A stretch of DNA of 11,461 nucleotides from an uncultured Spirochaetota bacterium (GTDB lineage: Bacteria > Spirochaetota > UBA4802 > UBA5368): contig CALMJO010000305.1 in NCBI GenBank assembly GCA_937864375.1, positions 1 through 11,461 of the forward strand, in the 5' to 3' direction. The notes beneath the pieces are model-generated. The model was not told the DNA's origin and ran no database searches. It worked only from the letters and a program-made list of their open reading frames with translations. Position 1 is the stretch's first letter, and the number at the start of each line of letters is the position of its first letter. The translations under genes and the position numbers were made by a program. Of this stretch, positions 1 through 6,900 are shown piece by piece.

Positions 1-197
1 GAGATGAGCACCTCGTTCGTCTGGCGGGCCTGGGGGATGGTCAGGTAGGTGCACTTGAGCGATTCGCCTTTACCATGCCGGGCAGCGGGAACGTAGTGAA
101 GCAGCTGCGCCTCGTTGGGCTCCCGGTCGCTGTTTTTCGCCAGTATCACGGACCCGTCAAATGTTGCCGATCCGACTGCGACTATGGTATCGCACAT
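1..197 (-). CDS. Secernin / C69-family dipeptidase-like Ntn-hydrolase, N-terminal part (3' end outside window)
   Basis: Reading the minus strand from the ATG at 197-195 gives an open frame of 65 codons that runs off the left edge. The protein begins MCDTIVAVGSATFDGSVILA and continues with KNSDREPNEAQ. This is the characteristic start of secernins and C69/U34-type peptidases: Cys2 becomes the N-terminal nucleophile after Met removal, followed by the ATxDGSVIxAKNSDR segment. Family members are Ntn-hydrolases, usually 400 or more residues, cleaving dipeptides or related amide bonds; the substrate here cannot be told from 65 residues. The start is fixed by Cys2, which must directly follow the initiator, and by a GAGAGG ribosome-binding site six bases upstream. 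No export signal precedes Cys2, so the enzyme is probably cytoplasmic. It is divergent from the operon to its right and has no obvious functional link to it. Family call is strong; exact activity is not assigned. Confidence 0.87.
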   Translation of the reverse strand, partial: MCDTIVAVGSATFDGSVILAKNSDREPNEAQLLHYVPAARHGKGESLKCTYLTIPQARQTNEVLI

Positions 198-203
198 AAA
201 TGG

Positions 204-209
204 CCTCTC
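204..209 (-). promoter_or_regulatory. Ribosome-binding site of the secernin-like gene
   Basis: The minus strand reads GAGAGG here, six bases before the ATG at 197. It is a good Shine-Dalgarno match at normal spacing and supports the chosen start, which puts the nucleophile Cys at residue 2. Confidence 0.7.
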
Positions 210-254
210 AATGTTGATGGATGGTTTGACTCACCGGTTCCACGGTGGCAATCG

Positions 255-283
255 ATTATATTCCGACGGCGGCGTCCGGGCAA
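255..283 (-). promoter_or_regulatory. Sigma70-like promoter for the secernin-like gene
   Basis: On the minus strand, TTGCCC (283-278) and a perfect TATAAT (260-255) are separated by 17 bases. The -10 box matches consensus 6/6 and the -35 box 4/6. Transcription would start near base 248 and leave a leader of about 50 bases before the ATG. The leader contains a short CACCG/CGGTG inverted repeat (232-236 and 243-247) of uncertain meaning. Predicted from sequence only. Confidence 0.6.
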
Positions 284-334
284 CTCAATTTTCCGGGAAA
301 CATGGAAGCGCCATCGTGATGCGCTAAATTTTTC

Positions 335-362
335 TTGCGCTGAGGAAATCAGCGACTATAAT
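335..362 (+). promoter_or_regulatory. Sigma70-like promoter of the AsmA / DUF1318 / CHAT operon
   Basis: TTGCGC (335-340) and a perfect TATAAT (357-362) are separated by 16 bases. An A/T-rich stretch, TAAATTTTTC at 325-334, lies directly upstream of the -35 box and could act as an UP element. Transcription would start near 369, giving a leader of about 28 bases before the ATG at 397. It is the only convincing promoter before three tightly packed genes, so it probably drives all of them. The -35 boxes of this promoter and of the divergent one are about 50 bases apart. Confidence 0.62.
338..354. promoter_or_regulatory. Perfect inverted repeat inside the operon promoter, possible operator
   Basis: The 17-base sequence CGCTGAGGAAATCAGCG is a perfect 6-5-6 palindrome: CGCTGA, loop GGAAA, TCAGCG. 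It overlaps the last three bases of the -35 box and fills most of the spacer up to two bases before the -10 box. The half-site centres are 11 bases apart, about one helical turn, which suits a dimeric helix-turn-helix regulator. Bound protein at this position would block RNA polymerase, so repression is the likely mode. It lies upstream of the predicted transcription start, so it would act as DNA rather than as an RNA hairpin. The regulator is unknown and not encoded in the window. Confidence 0.45.
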
Positions 363-384
363 AAAGCTCCCAAAATTACAGAGC

Positions 385-389
385 AGGTG
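385..389 (+). promoter_or_regulatory. Weak ribosome-binding site of the AsmA/YdbH-like gene
   Basis: AGGTG lies seven bases before the ATG at 397. It is a partial Shine-Dalgarno match at good spacing, and supports the 397 start over internal Met codons such as the one at residue 65 just before the membrane segment. Confidence 0.45.
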
Positions 390-396
390 CCGTCCG

Positions 397-3333
397 ATGA
401 AAAAAAAGAAACCCTCAATAGGCACAAAGGCGGGAAGGCGCGCGGCCTCCAGGTCCGCAGGGCTTGCATATCCCGCCGAACCTGAATCCGAAGAACCGGG
501 CGAGAGCGCGGTACCGAAGCGCGGGAATGATGCGACGGGATCAAAAGGCCGGGATCATGCCCGGTCGTTGAAGGCCCGCATTGCGATCATGGCGGCCAGG
601 GTGCTGTTCGTATGGGTGCCGATCGTGCTTGTGTGCGTGCTCACCGTCGCACTCATCGCAGTCAGGATATACCTGACCCCGGAACGGGTGGAGAGGCTCA
701 TCGTATCGAATTTCAACGAGATGTCCAACGGGGAGATCTCGCTCAGCGTGAAGCGCTTCAGCCCCTACAGCGGTTTTGAAATCAACAACATCCTCATCCG
801 CAATGGTGAGGAATTCAATAAATCAAAGTTCGTTGAGATAGAGAAGCTGGTCCTCAAGTACGGGTTCTTCTCCCTTTTCACGGGCAACGTGCATTTCGAC
901 GAGATCGGAATCTACAAGCCGCGGATCTACCTGGAAGAGAAGAACGGCGCCTGGAACGCCGCGAAGCTCATGAAGCCGTCGGAGAAAAAACCCGAGCCGG
1001 AGAAAAAAGAGGAGAAGAAGAAAGAGGAGGCGGGACCGCCCAGCAAGGAAATCAGCCTGCCCATTTCGGTGGAATTTCTCTTCAAGTTCATCCTGGACGA
1101 TTTCCGCATGTACGTCAAAGGAGGCACCTTCAATGCCAACGTTGAGGGCCTCACCTATACCATGGACATCTGGGTCCCGCCCTTCAGGAAAATCCCCAAG
1201 TCTGTAGAGGCGGTGTCCATCCTCGAGCGCATGAAGATCGTGCTCAATCCGGAGGAGGAGATGCAGGTGTCCTTCTACTCGCAGGAAGCCGACGTAACGC
1301 CGCCGCTCATCCTCACCTGGAAGCTTCTGTTCAACAGAACGGAGGCCAACAAGCCCGAATTCAAGAGCCTGTTCAAGTTCGGGACCTACCGGACGCCGGT
1401 ACGGTTCAAGCAGGCGCACCTCGCGCCCCTCAATTTCATGGTGTCCTACGACATCTTCTACGATCCCGGGACGGATTTCCTGCAGGTGAACAATTTCGGG
1501 GTCACCTTTCTGAACCGCAAGTGGCTCTTCCTTGGCGGCTCGGTGAAGGACGTGACCACCGCGCCGGTGATCGACATCAAAATGCAGGAGAGCGGAATTG
1601 TCCTTGACGATTTCTACCCGTATTTCCTCGCACTCACGCATGATTACACCACACGCTTCAGCGGGGCAATATCCCTCTACCCCCTTTCCATCCAGGGAAC
1701 GCCCGACAAGATGGACATAAACGGCGAGGTGAATTTCAACTACGTCTACTTCAAGAACCCGTCGTCCGAGGCGAACATTCCGCAGCTCAGGCTCACCTAC
1801 GCCGTCAACAAGATGAAGGACGACATGAAGATCGCGTCCCGTCTTTCCATTCCCAGTTTCATGTACACGCTCAACAAGAACAAGTCAGGCGCGAACGGGG
1901 TCGACGTGGGTATCGACGTGATGGCGTTCAGCGGCTTCCAGGCGATCGAGCTCAGGAACATCTCGGTGCGCATGTTCAATCCCCTGGACGGGATGAACGC
2001 GCTGGACGTGGTCATGACCGGGAACGTGAACCTTGCGGAGGGGACATCGAGCACCATCCGCATCGGGAAGTTCACCTTCATGAAAGAGCCGCTGATGGTG
2101 ATGCTTCCGAACAACATCAAGAAGGGCCTGAAGGGTCTGCCCTTCAAGAAGCCGGTGGACATGACGATGGACGTGGGATTCGCCATGAACCCGGTGGGCA
2201 TGAACGCGCGGCTGGGCATGCTCCTGCTCGTTCCGGATTTTGATGTGACCGACCTTCGCATGGCCGCCGACGTTTCGATGACGAACCAGAACAAGTTCAT
2301 CACCATCAACAACTTCGCGATCACGAGCGTGGAAAAGAGCCTTACCGTTGCGGCAAACGGGTGGGTGGACACGAGCGCTCCCCCCATGAAGGATTCTGAC
2401 ATCAGGGTGCTCATCCAGCTCAACGCGCCGCAGGAAAAGCCTGTTTTTGGTCCGTGGAGGCTTTCCGGACTGGCGCAGGTCAACGCCTTCGTGAAGGGAG
2501 ATCTTAAAAGCGGAAAGGCGTTCGGCAACATAAAGATCGACAAGTTCTTCGTGAAGAACACGGAGTCCAAGCTCGCGGTCAGCGACGTGAACATGGATTT
2601 CCCCTTCGAGTATTATTTCACACCGCGCTACTCGGGCGAATCAAGGCTCCTCGTGGACAAGAACGAAGTCATCCCGAACGACTATTTCAAGGAAGCGCCT
2701 AATTTTACGATCGCGTCGATCGCCGCGAAGCATCCTGCGCGCGAGCTTCCCTTCGAGTATCTCAAGGATTTTTCGGCGAACATGACCTTCCGTGAAAACA
2801 CCTTCATGATTTCCAACCTGAAGGCATATGTGCTGGACGGCTCGCTCTATGGCAAGACGATACTCTTCAACCTGGCAAACATGAAGCCGGAGAACATGGA
2901 GTACAAGCTGGTGCTCGAGGTTACGAATGTGGACATTGGTAAGATGGACGATCCGGACCCGGCGCATAAAACGAGGGACGCCGAGCTTTCGTTGAGCACG
3001 AATTTTTCGGGGAAAGTGGGCAACATCAAGAAGGAAATCCTGGCGCAGGGGACCGTAAACATCTACAAGATCGGCGAGAGCTTCGCCAACCGCCTCATGA
3101 AGGGACTCAGTACGCAGAAGGGCGAGTCCAAGCTCGGCATAGCACAGTTCCCCGTGGATAATTCGGTCTCGGTGAGGGGATTCGACTTTAATTTGGACAA
3201 GGGGCTCGTGTATACGACTGTTACCCTTTCTCGTGGATTGTTTGGCATGCTTGTAGGCGTAAAGGACGAGAAGGTCGAATTCGACCGTATGCCGATCCAG
3301 GAATACGTGAAAAAAGTACGGGAGGAAAAGTGA
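397..3333 (+). CDS. AsmA/YdbH-like intermembrane protein, 978 residues
   Basis: This is a large AsmA-superfamily protein. Residues 1-63 form an unusual cytoplasmic tail rich in Lys, Arg, Ser, Gly, Pro and Glu. Residues about 67-90 are a single hydrophobic membrane segment. Then follows the typical AsmA start: LTPERVERLIVSNFNEMSNG, a membrane-proximal beta region, and KPRIYLEEKNGAWNAAKL, which resembles the family's PxIxLxxxxxGxWN segment. Residues 193-217 are a Lys/Glu/Pro-rich linker. The remaining roughly 750 residues have alternating hydrophobic patterns expected of a long beta-groove crossing the periplasm. Family members carry phospholipids between the membranes. The immediate downstream partner is a YdbL-type DUF1318 protein, as in the E. 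coli ydbH-ynbE-ydbL operon, so a YdbH-like role is favoured over other AsmA paralogues (YdbH itself is about 880 residues). The C-terminus (MPIQEYVKKVREEK) is soluble with no second membrane anchor, so an outer-membrane partner is expected. AsmA class is well supported; YdbH orthology rests mainly on context. Confidence 0.82.
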   Translation: MKKKKPSIGTKAGRRAASRSAGLAYPAEPESEEPGESAVPKRGNDATGSKGRDHARSLKARIAIMAARVLFVWVPIVLVCVLTVALIAVRIYLTPERVERLIVSNFNEMSNGEISLSVKRFSPYSGFEINNILIRNGEEFNKSKFVEIEKLVLKYGFFSLFTGNVHFDEIGIYKPRIYLEEKNGAWNAAKLMKPSEKKPEPEKKEEKKKEEAGPPSKEISLPISVEFLFKFILDDFRMYVKGGTFNANVEGLTYTMDIWVPPFRKIPKSVEAVSILERMKIVLNPEEEMQVSFYSQEADVTPPLILTWKLLFNRTEANKPEFKSLFKFGTYRTPVRFKQAHLAPLNFMVSYDIFYDPGTDFLQVNNFGVTFLNRKWLFLGGSVKDVTTAPVIDIKMQESGIVLDDFYPYFLALTHDYTTRFSGAISLYPLSIQGTPDKMDINGEVNFNYVYFKNPSSEANIPQLRLTYAVNKMKDDMKIASRLSIPSFMYTLNKNKSGANGVDVGIDVMAFSGFQAIELRNISVRMFNPLDGMNALDVVMTGNVNLAEGTSSTIRIGKFTFMKEPLMVMLPNNIKKGLKGLPFKKPVDMTMDVGFAMNPVGMNARLGMLLLVPDFDVTDLRMAADVSMTNQNKFITINNFAITSVEKSLTVAANGWVDTSAPPMKDSDIRVLIQLNAPQEKPVFGPWRLSGLAQVNAFVKGDLKSGKAFGNIKIDKFFVKNTESKLAVSDVNMDFPFEYYFTPRYSGESRLLVDKNEVIPNDYFKEAPNFTIASIAAKHPARELPFEYLKDFSANMTFRENTFMISNLKAYVLDGSLYGKTILFNLANMKPENMEYKLVLEVTNVDIGKMDDPDPAHKTRDAELSLSTNFSGKVGNIKKEILAQGTVNIYKIGESFANRLMKGLSTQKGESKLGIAQFPVDNSVSVRGFDFNLDKGLVYTTVTLSRGLFGMLVGVKDEKVEFDRMPIQEYVKKVREEK
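3320..3325 (+). promoter_or_regulatory. Ribosome-binding site of the DUF1318 lipoprotein gene
   Basis: GGGAGG lies nine bases before the ATG at 3335, inside the last codons of the upstream gene. It is a strong match and fixes the start of the lipoprotein, whose ATG follows the upstream TGA by one base. Confidence 0.7.
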
Positions 3334-3334
3334 T

Positions 3335-3934
3335 ATGGACAGGAAGATATTGTTTTTCATGATAATATGCGCTGCGGCGCTCGGTCTCTGGGGATGCTCG
3401 AGCATACCGAGCTGTCTTGAGATCTCCCCTCCCGATATCAGGCTTACCGGCGAAAAGACCGTGATAGAGCGCCAGATCGTGGGCGAATACCGCGAACTGG
3501 AAAAGGACGCATGGATAGTGTCCTCGGTGAAGACGAGCGTGACGAAGACCAAGGGCACCCCCATGGTGGTTTCAGGCGGTGACGAAGACCTGTTCAAGGC
3601 GCTCAAGATCAGGGAATTCAACGAGGAAAAGCTGCGCGTCTACAAGGACGAGGGCGCAATAGGCGAAGCGAACTCGGGATTCGCCGCCTACATTCCCGCC
3701 CAGAAGTACGAGGGAAACGCGGGGCTTAAAAAGGCGCTCATGAAAGTGCTCGAAGACGAGAACGGCGCGCGCGCCTCCATATTCGAGCGCAGCCTCGCAA
3801 AATCCGGCACCGAAAAGCCCGCGCCGGAGCTCGTGGCCGCGTTCGCGAAAAAGTTTGCCGAGGAACAGGCGGCGCTCGCGAAGAAGAACGACTGGATCCA
3901 GGATAAAATCGGTCAGTGGGTGAAGAAGAAATGA
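3335..3934 (+). CDS. YdbL-type DUF1318 lipoprotein, 199 residues
   Basis: The N-terminus MDRKILFFMIICAAALGLWG followed by Cys21 is a lipoprotein signal peptide with lipobox L-W-G-C. The mature protein starts CSS, without Asp at +2, compatible with outer-membrane sorting by the E. coli rule. Residues 28-66 are a conserved-looking segment (ISPPDIRLTGEKTVIERQI) of unknown function. Residues about 101-199 match the YdbL/DUF1318 pattern: a short helix, then GAIGEANSGFAAYI (compare GxVGExxxGY), a helix with NGARASIFERSLAKSG (compare the family's N-R-Y-A-x-N-G), an Ala/Lys-rich helix, and the closing WIQDKIGQWVKKK (compare G-x-W-x-K). E. coli YdbL is a soluble periplasmic protein of about 110 residues encoded beside YdbH; this one is longer and lipid-anchored. 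It starts one base after the AsmA-like stop and overlaps the next gene by four bases, so the three are almost certainly co-transcribed. The molecular role of DUF1318 is not well established; assisting the intermembrane bridge is an inference. Confidence 0.8.
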   Translation: MDRKILFFMIICAAALGLWGCSSIPSCLEISPPDIRLTGEKTVIERQIVGEYRELEKDAWIVSSVKTSVTKTKGTPMVVSGGDEDLFKALKIREFNEEKLRVYKDEGAIGEANSGFAAYIPAQKYEGNAGLKKALMKVLEDENGARASIFERSLAKSGTEKPAPELVAAFAKKFAEEQAALAKKNDWIQDKIGQWVKKK

Positions 3935-6900
3935 AAGCACACAGGAAATTTCTTGGGTTTCTCACGGCGCTGGGACTGGCGGCACTTTTTGCCTGCGACG
4001 ATTCCGCGACTAAGGAAGTCCCGTTCGAATACAAGAGCATCCTGGAGCAGGAATTCCAGGATACGGGACGATCAATTCCTCTCACGTTCGAGGCGTCCGT
4101 CGACGTAGACGGAGTATTCACCGCCGACGGGCTGTACTTCTTTTACGCCTCGGACCGCGAGGCGGGGAATTACGACATCTACCTTAGGTCCCTCACGAGC
4201 ATTACCACTGTCAGGCTGACATCGCATCCCTCCAGGGACACGATGCCGGCAGTTTCCCCGGACGGAGATTACCTCGCGTTCGTGTCGACGCGCGAGGATC
4301 CCGAGGGAGATATATACGTAGTGCGCGTCAAATCCAAAAAGCTCATAAAAGAGGCGGAGGAATCGGTGACCGACCTGCCCCCGCTGGACGAGGATGCGAA
4401 GAATCTCACTCAATTCCAGGACCCGGTGTCTAAAACGATCAAGATCATCAAGGACACCACCCCCGCGTGGTCGCCCGACAGCACGCTTGTCGCCTTCTCA
4501 TCCAACAGGGACGGCAGGGAAAACATCTGGGTGATGAGCCGTAAAGGAAAGGACCTGACCCAGATCACGAAGGACGGAGGCACAAGCCCGCGCTTTTCCG
4601 AAGACGGGAAGCTGATCGTGTTCGTCTCGTACAGGGACGCAGGCGGCAAGGGCGAAATCTACACGTTCAACAGGGAAACCGGGGAGGAGAAGCGCGTAAC
4701 GAACTCCCCCGCGATCGAGCTCTCGCCCACGTTTCTAAGGACGAGCGACGAAATAGTGTTCACGCGCATAGACAGGGACTCCAACCTGGACGGGCAGGTC
4801 AACCTCAAGGACGATTCAGTGCTCATGTACCATAACCTTGCCACGGGGCAGGAATACCCCATAACACTGCGTTCGCAGTCGTCGTTCAACCCGCACTGGT
4901 CCTCGGCCCTGAACGGGGTCCTGGTTTACTCGGAGCAGACCGGGCAGAACATCAACATAAACGTCATTCCCGACACCGGTATCATTCCCAGGAAGGCGAC
5001 CGCCTCGGAGCAGTACGAACTTGCGGCGAAGTTTCTCGACGAGTACGATGACGTGGAAAGGTACCTGATGTGCCTCGAAAAAACCTACCATTTCTTTGGG
5101 AAGCAGGGAGACGTGGACTCCATGGTCTTTACGGGCAAGGCGCTTGCGGATGCGGCGGTGAAATACGCCGAGCTCAAGGACCAGGCCAGGGCACAGCAGT
5201 CGCTGCAGACGCTAATCGCCTTTTCCGCCGACAGGAGCGATTATCGCTCCATCATGGCGCGTTGTGCGGTTGAGCGGATGAACAGGCGCGGGTGCGCCGA
5301 CCTACTCCTGGGCGCACTGGGCGACGTATCCGCCGACAGGACCCGCGAGAGCTACCTTCCGTATTTAATGGAAGACCTCGCCGACGAATACGCCCGGCAG
5401 GGAAGGTACAATGATTCCGTGCTCCTTTACCAGCGCGTGATTGCGGAGCATGCGTCGTTCATCAGGCTGCCCTATGTTCATTACAAATTTGCCGCAGCGA
5501 CCTACACGCGGCTCCAGGATGAAGTCTCTCCATCGTATATCCAGGTTTTCAACTCGCAGAAGAGCCTGCTCGTCAACGACTCGATCAACAATCTCCTTGC
5601 AATTTTCGAGTCCGAACGCGACGTTTCCCGGCGTGCGGCGAGCGCCGCGGCAATGCTAAGGAAATATGGGGACGTCAAGCTGCTGGCCAGTTTGCTGCAT
5701 TACGTGGCGGGAAAAAGCCTTGGCGAGGCCGGTGACGCGAAATCGGCGAAGGCGGAGTTCCTGGAAGCCTTGAAGAGCGCCCAAAAGACCGACCTTGTCT
5801 ATTACAAGACGAACCTCGCCCTGTCCGAAATTTCCGAACAGGAAAAGGACATCGAGGAGTTCGAAGAGTATCTCACCGAAGCGATAACCAGTTACGACCT
5901 CCAGTGGCGTCAGAAAGACATCAGGGATGTCATACAGCGCCTTGTAGATTATTACGAGGATAGAGGCGAAAGGGCGGAATTCGACAGAAAGTACAAGCGC
6001 GCGACCGCGATCTACGCCAGGTATGTAAAGCTCGTCAGCTATTTGCAGGGCAAGCGCCGTTTCAGCGACATCATCGCCCATAGCGGGGCGCGCGCTCATG
6101 TGCTCTACATCGACGCGTACGTGCAATGGAGGGGAAATACCGTTGAGGACCTCAAAAAGCTCGAGGAAAAATATACCGGTAAGGGGCTGAAGCGCGCCCG
6201 GCGCAATTTCGACAAGGCATATATCTACGGGCTGGGCTATCTCTATTCCAGGCTCGCGGTTGCGGCCGAAAAGGAGGCCGCGTCCGCCGCAGCGGACATC
6301 ATTGGCCTGCCAAAGCAGTCCATCACCGAGCTTCTAGGTTATTTCAAGTCGGCGATCGAGCACCTTGACTGGGCTCTCTTTATTGACGATTCCTTCACCG
6401 ATGCCTACATACTCAAGGGATGGGTGTACCAGTACGTGGACCTGCGCAGGAGCGAGGACCAGGAGGAAACGGGCGGCAAAAACCAGAAGGAGTTCGCGGA
6501 ATTTTTCCCCCGCTTCCTGTGGGAAAAGAACATCGCGCTCTACGAAAGGGCGTTGGTCGTCAACCGGGAGTCCGAAAACCCCGAGCAGGAAGGGAACCTT
6601 CACCTGAACATCGCGAACACGTATTTCCTGCTGACGAATTACGAGCGGGCGCTTCAGCATTACCTCCTGGTAGCCAAGTACAAGTCGGGCTTCCGATCCA
6701 AGATCGAGGAAGCGCTTTATCATTATCATTACAGCTATTGCTGCTGGCAGGACGCACAGTACGCCAAGGCGCGCGAGGAAATGAGCAAGACGCTCAACAT
6801 ATACCAGTCGCTTGCGACGGGCAAAAAGCTCAAGAAATACCGGAAGCAGATTCTCACCGCGTACTACTACTTTGCGCTGCTGAGCCGCATGGAAAAGAAA

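Noticed and set aside
308..333. GCGC/GCGC inverted repeat followed by a short T-rich run, resembling a plus-strand terminator
   Set aside because: The stem is only four pairs plus an interrupted ATC/GAT, the T run is broken by AAA, and no plus-strand gene ends upstream. The T-rich run is better read as the A/T tract before the -35 box.
75..485. Plus-strand open frame across the divergent promoter region
   Set aside because: It overlaps the secernin-like gene, both promoters and the start of the AsmA-like gene, and its product is unlike any family.
823..1641. Long minus-strand open frame (272 codons) antisense to the AsmA-like gene
   Set aside because: It is rich in Arg, Leu, Glu, His and Val in the way typical of the antisense frame of GC-rich coding DNA, shows no recognisable domain, and lies wholly opposite a well-supported gene.
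2641..3621. Minus-strand open frame (326 codons) spanning the end of the AsmA-like gene and the start of the lipoprotein gene
   Set aside because: It crosses two real genes on the other strand, has no signal peptide or domain, and its composition fits an antisense shadow.
3934..3960. Possible separate start for the giant gene further downstream, or a frameshift joining genes 2 and 3
   Set aside because: The ATGA-overlapping ATG at 3931 gives a complete lipoprotein signal peptide, and gene 2 ends exactly at the expected G-x-W-x-K end of DUF1318, so both ends are natural.
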